DNA of 33,491 nucleotides from an uncultured Blautia sp. (GCA_900542045.1 UQMI01000039.1:1-33491), one strand, 5' to 3'. Shown: positions 1 to 8,582, counted from the stretch's first letter. The notes: generated by a model not told the origin, from the letters alone. Translations and numbers: made by a program.

Positions 1-655
1 TATCAGGTATGAGGCTCAAAATCCATACTTTATACCAAAATATGCGGAAGAACCCTATTTTTTTGCGCAGATAGCGGATGTATACGTCAATGATGTTGGA
101 ACCGCCTTCAAAAGATTCGTTCCAGGCACGCTGCTCCAGCTGGGTCCTGGTCAGGGTATGCTCGGGATTGCGCATCATATATTCCAGGAGCATGTATTCT
201 TTGTTGGTGAGCAAAATAGTCTTTCCGCTGCGTTTGACAGTTTTGGACGCCGTATCCATCACCAGGTCTCCCACTGTGAGGATATTGGAGAGTGTGGTGC
301 TGTTCCGGCGGAAAATGACCCGGAGCCTGGCTGTCAGCTCTTCATAGGCGAAAGGTTTGATCAGATAATCATCTGCGCCTGCGTCCAGCCCGGTGACCCG
401 GTCAGAAATATCTCCTTTGGCAGTGAGGATAATGACAGGAACGGTGAGCCCTCTGCTGCGGATGCGCTTCAGCACGGTCAGTCCGTCCAGCCCGGGGAGC
501 ATGAGGTCCAGCAGGATGACATCGTAGGAAAATGTGTCGATATATTCCAGCGCATCCAGCCCATTGCTGCAGGAATCAACACTGTAGTCTTTTGATAAGC
601 GTTTTTGTAACAGGTCCCGCAGGTCCTGTTCGTCTTCCACAACTAAAATTCTCAT
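1..655 (-). CDS. OmpR-family response regulator, 3' end abnormal or cut by window edge
   Basis: Two-component response regulator, read from ATG at 655 with an AAAGGA ribosome site just upstream. The receiver domain spans about residues 1-115: acidic pocket EDE (7-9), phospho-acceptor Asp50 in DLMLPGLDG, Thr78, and Lys100 in IKPF. The OmpR winged-helix domain starts near 125 and runs through the recognition helix to DVYIRYLRKKI (190-200). After that the frame stays open to the edge, but the sequence is hydrophobic and aromatic (GFFRIFWYKVW) and lacks the usual TVRGxGY wing. No frame restores the wing, so this is either a truncated gene or a junction near position 60. No histidine kinase is visible; one would be expected beyond the left edge. 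It is divergent from the secreted Asp-rich protein, a possible target. Confidence 0.85.
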   Translation of the reverse strand, partial: MRILVVEDEQDLRDLLQKRLSKDYSVDSCSNGLDALEYIDTFSYDVILLDLMLPGLDGLTVLKRIRSRGLTVPVIILTAKGDISDRVTGLDAGADDYLIKPFAYEELTARLRVIFRRNSTTLSNILTVGDLVMDTASKTVKRSGKTILLTNKEYMLLEYMMRNPEHTLTRTQLEQRAWNESFEGGSNIIDVYIRYLRKKIGFFRIFWYKVWILSLIPD

Positions 656-747
656 AAATTTTCCTTTTTCACTCTGATTTTAATGATTTTCTAATCTGTA
701 TTCGATATGATTATAACAGAAGATGAAAAGGAAAAGGAGTGAAGTTT

Positions 748-1542
748 ATGAAAAACTGGAAAAAATTTGTAACAGCTGTGATGGCAGTGGCAATGCTCAC
801 AGGTTCGGCCGCTTCCGTAAACGTATATGCAGATGATCCCAAGCCAAGTAAGGTGACGATGGCAGCCAAAACAAGACATGTGGTTGCCGGACAGGAGTTC
901 AAAGTATATGCCAATACAACTCCCAGGGATGCAGATGATGATTATCTGGTATGGAAAATTGAAAGCGGTTCCAGCTACATTCGTTTCGATGACGATGACA
1001 GAGATGACGATGAGGCGGAATTCAAAGCCTTAAGATCCGGCACGGCCAAGGTTTCCTGCCGTATCAAGGGGTCCAGCAAAAAGACCTATACTACGGTGAA
1101 AGTTTCCGCTTCCAGCAATTCCATTCTGGTGAAAGGAAGCAAGTCCGTGACTGTTGAAGCAGGCGATGATTTTGAGCTGGAAGTAAAGAAAGGTTCTAAA
1201 GTAAGAGAGCGGGATCTGAAATGGACCATTGCCAATACGAGCATTGTAAGGTTTGACGACAGGGATATTACCGATGATGAAGTGGAACTGGATGCAAGAA
1301 AGGCGGGAACCACAAAAGTAACCTGCAAGCATATTCCATCCGGCGTATCCATAGTCTATACAGTGAAGGTAACGGAAAAACAGCCGGACTGGGATGATGA
1401 CGATGATTGGGATGACGACTGGGATGATGACGATGACCGGGATGACGACTGGGATGATGACGATGACCGGGATGACGACTGGGATGACGACGATGACCGG
1501 GATGATGACAGAGACGACGATGATGACGACTGGGATGACTGA
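748..1542 (+). CDS. secreted Ig-like (Big-type) protein with Asp-rich repeat tail
   Basis: Predicted exported protein of 264 residues. I chose ATG 748 because AAAAGGAG (731-738) lies 9 nt upstream; an in-frame GTG at 739 would sit on the ribosome site. Residues 1-28 form a signal peptide (KNWKK charged start, hydrophobic core, cleavage near VYA-DD). Two similar beta-rich modules follow (about 29-110 and 118-205), each with the G-T-x-K-V-(S/T)-C motif typical of bacterial Ig-like group 2 domains and each with an acidic loop (FDDDDRDDD, FDDRDITDD). The last ~50 residues are almost only Asp with Trp and Arg, encoded by 30-bp repeats. The tail could bind calcium or cationic surfaces; that is inference. 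There is no LPXTG anchor or C-terminal membrane segment. Function unknown. Confidence 0.85.
   Translation: MKNWKKFVTAVMAVAMLTGSAASVNVYADDPKPSKVTMAAKTRHVVAGQEFKVYANTTPRDADDDYLVWKIESGSSYIRFDDDDRDDDEAEFKALRSGTAKVSCRIKGSSKKTYTTVKVSASSNSILVKGSKSVTVEAGDDFELEVKKGSKVRERDLKWTIANTSIVRFDDRDITDDEVELDARKAGTTKVTCKHIPSGVSIVYTVKVTEKQPDWDDDDDWDDDWDDDDDRDDDWDDDDDRDDDWDDDDDRDDDRDDDDDDWDD
1390..1530 (+). repeat. 30-bp in-frame tandem repeat coding the Asp-rich tail
   Basis: Four units start at 1390, 1420, 1450 and 1480, exactly 30 bp apart, with a partial unit after 1510. Each encodes a ten-residue block of pattern W-D5-(W/R)-D3. The units at 1420 and 1450 are identical; the others differ by a few changes, mostly gat/gac synonymous swaps. 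This suggests expansion by slippage or recombination, so copy number may vary between strains. Confidence 0.9.
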
Positions 1543-1550
1543 GTGAATGA

Positions 1551-1595
1551 AAAGGGTCTTCCGGCAGAGCACAGGATCTGCCGGAGGGCCTTTTT
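1551..1595. terminator. bidirectional Rho-independent terminator
   Basis: The stem CCGGCAG (1561-1567) pairs with CTGCCGG (1578-1584). Outer AAAGG (1551-1555) can pair with the following CCTTTT, and a T run ends the structure on the plus strand. The complementary strand also ends in CCCTTTT, so it can serve both the upstream secreted protein and the convergent aminotransferase. Confidence 0.85.
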
Positions 1596-1600
1596 ATAAG

Positions 1601-1614
1601 GCAGCGTACGCTGC
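1601..1614. repeat. 14-bp perfect palindrome
   Basis: GCAGCGTACGCTGC is a perfect palindrome in the 116-bp gap between two convergent genes, directly after the terminator. It may be an extension of the termination region or a protein-binding site; nothing else supports a role. Confidence 0.4.
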
Positions 1615-1658
1615 GGCACAGGCGGGAAAGTTCCGGTTCCGGGAAAAAGCGGGAAAAC

Positions 1659-2753
1659 CTACAGCAGTTCCCGAAAAGTCTGCAGAAGAAGCTCGTTTTG
1701 CTTTGGGGCCATAATGCAGAAACGCACGTATCGGGAATCCAGGAACGGAAAGGTGGAGCAGTTGCGGATCATCAGACCTTTTCGGATACAGTGTTCAAAC
1801 AGGAGTTCCGCATCCACATCTTCCTTCAGGATCTTCATCAGTATAAAATTGGCGGATGGCTCGTATACCTGTACGGAATCCCAGGAAGACAGTTCCTGAT
1901 AGATTCGGGAGCGTTCCCCTGAGATCAGTTCCTTGGTGGCACGGATATAATCCTGGTCCTGAAACATAATCTGTCCGGCAATCTCGGCCAGGCTGTTGAT
2001 GGTCCAGGGATCTTTTCGGGTATTGATCTCACGGATCAGATCCTGGTTTCCGGTGATGGCGTATCCCAGGCGAAGGCCAGGAGCCGCGAAGAACTTGGAA
2101 GTTCCCCGGAGGATGATCAGATTGGTATAATAATTGGTCAGGCTTACGGAAGTGACTTTCTTTTCGCTGGGGGCAAATTCCACATACGTTTCGTCTACCA
2201 TGACAAATATGCCGTACTGCAGGCATGTATCACAGATGGTCCGCATTTCTTTTGTGGAAATGGCGGAAGAAGTGGGATTATTGGGATTACACAGCACCAG
2301 AAGATCCAGACCTTCGTGAAGCTGTCGGCACAGATCCTGTACATCTATGCGAAACTGATTCTCTTCCCGGAGGGGATAGTACATGCTGGTGCCGCCGCCC
2401 AGTGCGATATCCCGTTCGTATTCCGAATAAGTAGGGCCCAGGATCAGGGCCTTTTTGGGGTGGTTGGTCTGAATGAACAGGGAAATGAGCTCTGTGGAGC
2501 CGTTCCCTACCACAATATTTTCCAGAAGAGCGCCGGTGTAATTAGCAATGCACTGGCGCAGTTTTGTGTATTCCCGGTCCGGATAGCGGGTAATGGCATC
2601 CAGATGGTCACTGAGAGCAGTGCGAAGTTTTGTGGAAATCCCCAGAGGATTTACGTTGGCGCTGAAGCTTATGATCTCCTCTTTGGGAATTCCAAATACC
2701 TGTTCTATTTTTTCTAAATCACTTCCGTGAAAATGGTCTTTATGCTGCAACAT
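1659..2753 (-). CDS. CobD/HisC-like PLP-dependent aminotransferase
   Basis: Class I/II fold PLP enzyme of 364 residues, resembling threonine-phosphate decarboxylase (CobD) and histidinol-phosphate aminotransferase (HisC). The start at 2753 is set by AAGGAGGT seven nt upstream; the frame stays open further upstream but without a better start. The opening (HG near residue 9, then FSANVNPLG) is CobD-like. Also seen are GNGSTELI, NPNNPTS, DETYVEF and the PLP-lysine motif RGTSKFFAAPGLRLGY, and a C-terminal RYVRFCI arginine segment. No cobalamin or histidine genes are nearby, so the substrate cannot be assigned from context. It is convergent with the secreted protein and divergent from the 2946 operon, with overlapping promoters. 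Confidence 0.85.
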   Translation of the reverse strand: MLQHKDHFHGSDLEKIEQVFGIPKEEIISFSANVNPLGISTKLRTALSDHLDAITRYPDREYTKLRQCIANYTGALLENIVVGNGSTELISLFIQTNHPKKALILGPTYSEYERDIALGGGTSMYYPLREENQFRIDVQDLCRQLHEGLDLLVLCNPNNPTSSAISTKEMRTICDTCLQYGIFVMVDETYVEFAPSEKKVTSVSLTNYYTNLIILRGTSKFFAAPGLRLGYAITGNQDLIREINTRKDPWTINSLAEIAGQIMFQDQDYIRATKELISGERSRIYQELSSWDSVQVYEPSANFILMKILKEDVDAELLFEHCIRKGLMIRNCSTFPFLDSRYVRFCIMAPKQNELLLQTFRELL

Positions 2754-2777
2754 CGATGGTACCTCCTTCTTTGCCGG

Positions 2778-2806
2778 TTGCGATGCATCTTTTTGTAGTG
2801 TATAAT
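2778..2806 (+). promoter_or_regulatory. sigma-A promoter for the 2946-8544 operon
   Basis: The -35 box TTGCGA (2778-2783) is separated by 17 bp from a perfect -10 box TATAAT (2801-2806). Transcription would begin near 2813, giving an mRNA leader of about 130 nt that contains the hairpin at 2857-2907. Confidence 0.7.
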
Positions 2807-2807
2807 C

Positions 2808-2836
2808 AGTATACAGGAGTCTTTGGACAAGGACAA
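2808..2836 (-). promoter_or_regulatory. divergent promoter for the aminotransferase gene
   Basis: On the minus strand, TTGTCC (2836-2831) and TATACT (2813-2808) are 17 bp apart. Its -10 box lies within a few bases of the plus-strand -10 box at 2801-2806, so the two polymerases should compete for this site. Confidence 0.55.
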
Positions 2837-2856
2837 GAGTTTTGCACAGATCTTTT

Positions 2857-2907
2857 GATGCCAGGGGCAAAGGGTCAGGATCCGTCTGGCTTGTTTGCCC
2901 TGGCATC
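2857..2907 (+). promoter_or_regulatory. leader hairpin upstream of the three-gene operon
   Basis: GATGCCAGGGGCAAA (2857-2871) pairs with TTTGCCCTGGCATC (2894-2907), about 14 bp with one bulged G, around a 22-nt loop. It is followed by a mixed A/T stretch rather than a clean U run. It may be an attenuator or an mRNA stabiliser. Confidence 0.55.
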
Positions 2908-2945
2908 GTTAGTTTAATAAAGCACGAAAGGAAAGCAGAGCAAAG

Positions 2946-5900
2946 GTGACGGCTTTGAGAAAAAAAATAGAGCAAGTGATAAATGGAAATTTTGAATATC
3001 GGATGCCGGGACTGATCCTCTCCTGCACAGAGATCCGGCGGACCGTAAAGCCCGGAGAAAATGAACAGGGAGAAATTTATCTGGGTACGGAAGACAACCG
3101 AAAACTGACAGGATATGCCAGTTCCACACACCGCAGATGTGTGCTGGACAGTGAGCGGTTTGCGGGAAGCACCGTGCATCTGCTTTATGGGATAGATACG
3201 GCCGGCCTGCAGCCGGGCGAGAAGTTTGAGGGAAGCATTGTTCTGACCACAAATGTGGGAGAATATCAGATTCCTTTTTCAGTGGAAGTGGAAAAAGAGC
3301 AGCTGAAAGGGCATACAGGAGAATTAAGAACTCTGGAGGATTTTACAAAGCTGGCCCGGGAAGATTTTCGGGAAGCTTTTCGGTTGTTTACCAGTGAAAG
3401 TTTCCGGAAACATCTGGCCGGGAACCTGCCGAAAGAACAGGCTCTTTATCTTGGAATGACCAGGAACCCGGTGACATATCAGCATCTGGAGGAATTTCTG
3501 ATTGCAGCAGGGCAAAAGGAGCCGGTGCATATTTCTCTGAAAGAAACGAGTGTTTCGTTTTATCAGGTAAAAGAAAGCATGCAGGAGGTGATCTGGCTGC
3601 AGAGGAGCGGATGGGGAAACCTCCGTCTTCTGGTGGAAACCGAAGGAGATTTTCTGGAAGAGACCAAGAAGATCATTACGGAAGAGGATTTTATTGGCAG
3701 TACTTACGGAGTGGAATACCTGATCCGTCCGGAAAAACTGGGTCATGGGCGCCATTATGGCAGGATTCTGATTAAAAGTCCTTATGAGATCCTGGTGTAC
3801 GAGGTGCTGGCGTCCAGGGAGAGCGAAGCGCAGGTGAACATCCGGATCCAGGAAAAGAAGCAAAAGTTTTTGCTGATGAAGAATTATATGCGGTTCCAGC
3901 TGGGGCAGATCACAGAAGAGACGTATCTGGAAGAAAGCTTTCATACCATTGCCCGGTTAAAAGAGGTGGGCTGTGCTTACCCGGAATATCAGCTGTATGA
4001 AGCATATTTGCATCAGTGCAGGAAGGAAGACGAGAAAGCCAGAGAGATCCTGAATCAGTATCAGGACAAATCCTTTGGGCGGGACGATCTGGAGCTTGGG
4101 GGCGCCTATCTGTATTTATGCTACCGGACCGGTCTGACGAAACGAAAGGATGAAACATGCCGGAAGATCCGGAGTTTTTATCAGCAGAAGAGGGATAGTT
4201 TTTTTCTGTTCCGGCTTTTGCTGCAGATTGATGAAGAATATGAAGTAACGCCTTCCAATGCGGTATTTGAAATGGAAGAGCTGTACGCGCTTGGCTGCCG
4301 CAGTCCGTTTCTGTATCTGGAAGCCTGGAGAATCATAGAAAAAGAAATGACGCTGCTGCACCGGATCGGCGGGCTGTGGACCCAGGTGTTCCTGTTTGCC
4401 GGAAAGGCAGGACTGCTGACGGAGGAACTGAGTATGCGTCTGGCGTATCTGTCCGGTTATGAAAAAAGATTTTCCAGAAGCCTGTACCGGGCCCTGAGTC
4501 TTTCATACGAAGCGTTTCCCACGGATGATACGCTGGATGCCATCTGCAAGCAAATCATGAAGGGCGAGCCCAGAAGAAAAGAATATTTTCCGTGGTATGC
4601 CCGGGCAGTGGAGCGGGGGCTGCGTCTGACCCGTCTGTATGAATATTATGTGGAAACCATGAATCCCGGGTCACAGGAGGCACTGCCCCAGACGCTGCGG
4701 ATGTATTTCAGCTACAACAATGCGCTGAGCGATAAGAAGAAGGCATTTGTATACGCAAATATCGTTCGCCATAAGGAGACAGATCTGTCCACCTATGAGA
4801 GCTACCGACAGATCATAAAGGAATTTGCCGCGGAAAAGCTGGCAGAGGGCAGGATCAATGAGGATTATGCGGTGCTCTATCAGGAATTTATGAAAGAGCC
4901 GGAAGATCAGGAGCAGGCGGAAGCCCTGGGAAAGGTTCTGTTTACCTGCCGCCTGTACTGCGAAGATTCCAAAGTGCGCAGTGTGGCAGTGCGGCACAGC
5001 CAGATGAAAGAAGAAGAGTGCTATCCTTGTGTGGAAGGCGTGGCATATCCCAGGATCTATACGAAGGATGCGGTGGTGCTGTTCGTGGATGAGCGTCAGA
5101 GAAGATATGTGTCCACCGTGGATTACAATCTGCATAAGCTGATGGATGAAACGGAGCTGCTTCCCGCATGCATGGAAATGGAAGTGACGGAACCGGGATT
5201 TCTGCTTTCCATGTGTCAGGATGGCACGATCACCGAGGAAAATCTGGAACTCTATCAGTGTCTGGAAAAGCAGGAAGCTTTTTCAGAAGACTACCGGAGA
5301 GAAATACGGGAAAAGCTGCTGGATTATTATGAAGGAAAGCTGGAAGACGACAGTATAGACAGTCATCTTCGCCGGCTGGACAGCGAGGCTTATGCCCGTG
5401 TCAATAAAAAAATACTTCTGGAGATCCTGATCGCCAGGGGAATGTATGAGCAGGCTTATGCCGTTTACTGCGAATACGGCGGCGAAGGTGTGGCAAGTGA
5501 AAGTCTGCTGAAAATGGCCAGCCGTATGATCCTGCAGGAGGAAATGGAAGAGGAAGAAGAGCTGTTGTCCCTGGCTGATGCGGTATACCGGCAGGGCAAA
5601 TACGATGAAGTGATCCTGGAGTATCTGCTGAAGTATTACCAGGGACCCCAGGAGCAGATGTTCCGGCTCTGGGACAGCGCCAGAGGATTTCAGCTGGATA
5701 CGTACGCCTATGAGGAAAAACTTCTGCAGTTATGTGTGTTTGTGGAGGACTACCGGCCCCAGGGGGCAGATGTTTTGAAGGCATATGTGGAAAAACTGGG
5801 GAAAGAAAAGATCATCCGGGCATATCTGACCTTTGCTTCTTATGGAAACTTTATGAAGTCCCAGAAGCTGCAGCCCTTTGTGCGGCAATGCCTGCAGGCG

Positions 5901-6491
5901 GCGGTTTTACGGGAATGGGAGATGGCTTCGGTGTGTCATATGGCACTGCTGCAGTCTTATATTGAACAGAAGGACTGGATGGAGAATTCCTGGGAGCCGC
6001 AGCTGCACAGCTTGCTGGAAGAAGCGCTTTCCAGAGGAATCCTGCTTTCCTGTTACCGAAAACTGCCCCGTCAGCTCCTTGCACCGTGGCAGCTGGATGA
6101 CAAGGTGTTCGTGGAATACCGGGGAGATCCGGAAGCAGAGGTGACTCTGCATTACCGTCTGGATACGGGGCTTGGGCAGGAGGCGGCATATAAGAGCGAA
6201 CCCTTGAAGACCTGTTATCCGGGTGTGTTTTCCAGAACTTTCACGTTGTTTTACGGAGAAACTCTGCATTATTATTTCAGTGAGAGCGGGGAAAACAGCA
6301 GCCATAAGCCGGCAGAGAAGGTGATCGCAATGAACCGTGTGGATGAGGAATGCGGCAATAAGTATCAGCTTTTGAATCAGATGCTGGCGGCGAGACGGCT
6401 GGGAAAAGAAAAAGAAGTGATCAAACGGCTGAAGGAGTTTCTGCGCCAGGAGAATTATGTGAAAGAAATGTACAGGATAGAGAAGGAATAG
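2946..6491 (+). CDS. giant helical-repeat protein, DUF5717-like
   Basis: Large protein of 1181 residues with a GTG start; a weak GAAAGG lies about 12 nt upstream. I recognise it as resembling the Lachnospiraceae family catalogued as DUF5717; this is from memory. There is no signal peptide or membrane segment, so it is probably cytoplasmic. Residues about 20-120 form a beta-rich module (alternating strands, GEYQIPFSVEVE). Residues about 130-1020 are almost wholly helical, with recurring (A/Y)-x-x-Y and L-x-x-A patterns typical of TPR or solenoid proteins. A second beta-rich module near 1030-1120 precedes a charged helical end. It is the first gene of a tight operon: the Hsp70-like gene begins 4 nt after its stop. 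No catalytic motif is recognisable. A scaffold or client-binding role is inference only. Confidence 0.85.
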   Translation: MTALRKKIEQVINGNFEYRMPGLILSCTEIRRTVKPGENEQGEIYLGTEDNRKLTGYASSTHRRCVLDSERFAGSTVHLLYGIDTAGLQPGEKFEGSIVLTTNVGEYQIPFSVEVEKEQLKGHTGELRTLEDFTKLAREDFREAFRLFTSESFRKHLAGNLPKEQALYLGMTRNPVTYQHLEEFLIAAGQKEPVHISLKETSVSFYQVKESMQEVIWLQRSGWGNLRLLVETEGDFLEETKKIITEEDFIGSTYGVEYLIRPEKLGHGRHYGRILIKSPYEILVYEVLASRESEAQVNIRIQEKKQKFLLMKNYMRFQLGQITEETYLEESFHTIARLKEVGCAYPEYQLYEAYLHQCRKEDEKAREILNQYQDKSFGRDDLELGGAYLYLCYRTGLTKRKDETCRKIRSFYQQKRDSFFLFRLLLQIDEEYEVTPSNAVFEMEELYALGCRSPFLYLEAWRIIEKEMTLLHRIGGLWTQVFLFAGKAGLLTEELSMRLAYLSGYEKRFSRSLYRALSLSYEAFPTDDTLDAICKQIMKGEPRRKEYFPWYARAVERGLRLTRLYEYYVETMNPGSQEALPQTLRMYFSYNNALSDKKKAFVYANIVRHKETDLSTYESYRQIIKEFAAEKLAEGRINEDYAVLYQEFMKEPEDQEQAEALGKVLFTCRLYCEDSKVRSVAVRHSQMKEEECYPCVEGVAYPRIYTKDAVVLFVDERQRRYVSTVDYNLHKLMDETELLPACMEMEVTEPGFLLSMCQDGTITEENLELYQCLEKQEAFSEDYRREIREKLLDYYEGKLEDDSIDSHLRRLDSEAYARVNKKILLEILIARGMYEQAYAVYCEYGGEGVASESLLKMASRMILQEEMEEEEELLSLADAVYRQGKYDEVILEYLLKYYQGPQEQMFRLWDSARGFQLDTYAYEEKLLQLCVFVEDYRPQGADVLKAYVEKLGKEKIIRAYLTFASYGNFMKSQKLQPFVRQCLQAAVLREWEMASVCHMALLQSYIEQKDWMENSWEPQLHSLLEEALSRGILLSCYRKLPRQLLAPWQLDDKVFVEYRGDPEAEVTLHYRLDTGLGQEAAYKSEPLKTCYPGVFSRTFTLFYGETLHYYFSESGENSSHKPAEKVIAMNRVDEECGNKYQLLNQMLAARRLGKEKEVIKRLKEFLRQENYVKEMYRIEKE

Positions 6492-6494
6492 GGT

Positions 6495-7742
6495 ATGAAT
6501 GAAATCAGAGATATACTCGTAGGAATCGACTTCGGACCAGAGAAGTCACAGATTTGTTATTATGACAGAAAAGAAAATACTCCGGTGTCCATGCCCATGA
6601 GAGCCGGCACCAGCCAGTATGAGGCATCCACCTGCCTTTGCAGGAAGACCCATCAGAAGGGCTGGAGCTTTGGAATCGAAGCGGAATATTTTGCGAAAGA
6701 GCATGGCGGAATCCTGGTGGAGGATCTTTATGGTATCTCAGACCGGGATACTTCTATCCAGGTACAGGAGGAAGAAAAAGAACCCTGGGAGCTGCTGAGC
6801 CTGTTTTTTGGTGAAATGTTGAAAATGCTGGGCATCATGGAACCGGTAAAGCATATCAAGTGCCTGGTCATCACCACCCCTGCGCTGACGCAGAAACGGG
6901 TGGAGAATCTCCGGAAGGCCTGTGATCAGCTGGGGTTTGCCAAAGGGCAGTTTCTGCTGGTGGATTACTCCGAAAGCTTTTTCTATTACGCATTGAGCCA
7001 GCGTCCGGATACCTGGAACCGGAATGTGGCCTGGTATGCGTTCCGTCCGGAAAGTGTGGGATTCCGTAAATTATCCATGAATATTTCCACAAAGCCGGTG
7101 CTGGTACGGCTGGAGGAAGAGGTTCGCACCCCGCTCAGTGAAGAAGCGGTGGACCGGGATATTGATTTTTATCAGTTTATCCAGCATACCATGGGAACCG
7201 ATCTGTATTCCAGTGTGCTGATCACCGGAGAGGGGTTTGATACGGAATGGGCGGAAAAATCCGTTCCTGCTTTATGCAGGCAGCAGAGAAAAGTTTTTTA
7301 TGGAAATAATCTGTTTGCCAAGGGAGCCTGCTATGCGGCTAAGGAAAAACTGGAGGACAAGAGGCTGAAAGGCTATCTCTATGCCGGAGATGCCCTGGTA
7401 AAGACCAACGTGGGTATGGAACTGATGATCATGGGCTCTAAGGCTTATTATCCTCTGATTGAGGCGGGGAACAACTGGTATGACTGCAGTGCTTCCTGTG
7501 AAGTCCTGCTGGATAACCGAAAAGAACTGACATTTCTTGTGAACCATATGGGAAATACGGAAAAGGACAAGATCAGTATGGCATTGCCGGGGCTTCCCAT
7601 CCGGCCGCCGAAAGCCACGCGGCTGCATATCGAACTGAATTATACATCGGTGAAGGACTGTGTGATCACCGTGCGGGATATGGGATTCGGAGAGCTGTAT
7701 CCCAGCAGTCAGAAAACCTGGAAAGAAACGGTGCAATGGTAA
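6495..7742 (+). CDS. degenerate Hsp70/actin-fold ATPase-like protein, DUF5716-like
   Basis: Protein of 415 residues resembling the family I recall as DUF5716. The N-terminus reads DILVGIDFGPEKSQICYY, matching the phosphate-1 loop of the Hsp70/actin superfamily (GIDxGxxxS). Residues about 115-165 (LVITTPALTQKRVENLRKAC, then LLVDYSESFFYYAL) correspond to the Hsp70 segment PAxxxxxQRxAxxxA followed by the connect region. LITGEGF near 240 and GNNLFAKGACYAA near 275 correspond to the adenosine motif and final helix. Typical catalytic positions are not all preserved (VAWYAF where phosphate-2 DxGGG is expected), so it may bind but not hydrolyse nucleotide. No substrate-binding domain is visible, only a short beta-rich C-terminus. 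It is translationally linked to the upstream giant protein. Confidence 0.8.
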   Translation: MNEIRDILVGIDFGPEKSQICYYDRKENTPVSMPMRAGTSQYEASTCLCRKTHQKGWSFGIEAEYFAKEHGGILVEDLYGISDRDTSIQVQEEEKEPWELLSLFFGEMLKMLGIMEPVKHIKCLVITTPALTQKRVENLRKACDQLGFAKGQFLLVDYSESFFYYALSQRPDTWNRNVAWYAFRPESVGFRKLSMNISTKPVLVRLEEEVRTPLSEEAVDRDIDFYQFIQHTMGTDLYSSVLITGEGFDTEWAEKSVPALCRQQRKVFYGNNLFAKGACYAAKEKLEDKRLKGYLYAGDALVKTNVGMELMIMGSKAYYPLIEAGNNWYDCSASCEVLLDNRKELTFLVNHMGNTEKDKISMALPGLPIRPPKATRLHIELNYTSVKDCVITVRDMGFGELYPSSQKTWKETVQW

Positions 7743-7755
7743 GGAGGAGACATTC

Positions 7756-8544
7756 ATGAGCGGATATGTGTTATGCCAGACAAAAATGGCGAATACGCCC
7801 TACTATATAGAGAATATCTGTACCAATATCTATTCGGTGGAGGAACTGTGCTTTTATTTATTTCATAATGTTTATCTGATTGATGAATCGCTGATGAATG
7901 ACAGACTCTTTGACTGGATCGGTACAGAACTGGAGCTGACCGGGCTGGCGCAGAAGCTGAAGACGCTGAAAGGAAAATATGTAAAACCCCATGAATATGT
8001 ATTTCCGATCTTCAAAGAGATCAATTACCTTTCTTATGAAGAACTGCGAACACTGAGCACGCAGCTGGCGCGGGTTTCCAGTGAACCGGCCATGATCCAG
8101 AAAAAACTGAAAGGCGACAGTCTGGTGGAGAATGGAATGTATGCCGGAGCCCTGCGCAGCTACCAGGAGCTTCTGGAGGAACTTCACAAAGGAGCAGAGG
8201 AGCCCAGAAAAGGGTTTATGGGAAGTGTATATTATAATATGGGATGTACGTACAGCTATCTGTTTCAGAAAGAAGAGGCTCTTTCCTGCTTCGAAAAAGC
8301 CTACCGTCACCTTCATACCATGAATGCTCTGAAAAGTTATCTGTTTTCTTTCCATGAGACCAGGACTCCCATAGAATATACAAGCAAACTGGCAGAACTT
8401 GGCGTGGATAAAAAGACTGCCGGAGAAATTGAAGAACAAATGCGAAAGAGCTGGGAGAAAAGTGAAGTGCCGGTATATGAACATAACGTGGATGTGATGC
8501 TGGAACGTCTGACACGGGAATATCACAGGAGTACCGGTTCCTGA
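7756..8544 (+). CDS. TPR-containing protein of unknown function
   Basis: Protein of 262 residues; ATG 7756 follows AAGGAGG (7741-7747). Residues about 1-110 form a helical domain (YYIENICTNIYSVEELCFYL near 16-35). Residues about 118-190 contain TPR-like helices: NGMYAGALRSYQELLEEL, then YYNMGCTYSYLFQKEEALSCFEKAY, the classic tyrosine/glycine/alanine TPR spacing. The C-terminus is charged helix. There is no signal peptide. It is the third gene of the operon, 13 nt after the Hsp70-like gene, so co-translation is likely. It could be a co-chaperone-like partner; that is inference. Confidence 0.8.
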   Translation: MSGYVLCQTKMANTPYYIENICTNIYSVEELCFYLFHNVYLIDESLMNDRLFDWIGTELELTGLAQKLKTLKGKYVKPHEYVFPIFKEINYLSYEELRTLSTQLARVSSEPAMIQKKLKGDSLVENGMYAGALRSYQELLEELHKGAEEPRKGFMGSVYYNMGCTYSYLFQKEEALSCFEKAYRHLHTMNALKSYLFSFHETRTPIEYTSKLAELGVDKKTAGEIEEQMRKSWEKSEVPVYEHNVDVMLERLTREYHRSTGS

Positions 8545-8582
8545 ATGATCTGCGGGATGCGCGCTTTGCAGAGCCTAATTCC

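Noticed and set aside
158..595. Plus-strand open frame opposite the response regulator
   Set aside because: It is the complement of a well-defined receiver and winged-helix domain and has no ribosome site or recognisable motif.
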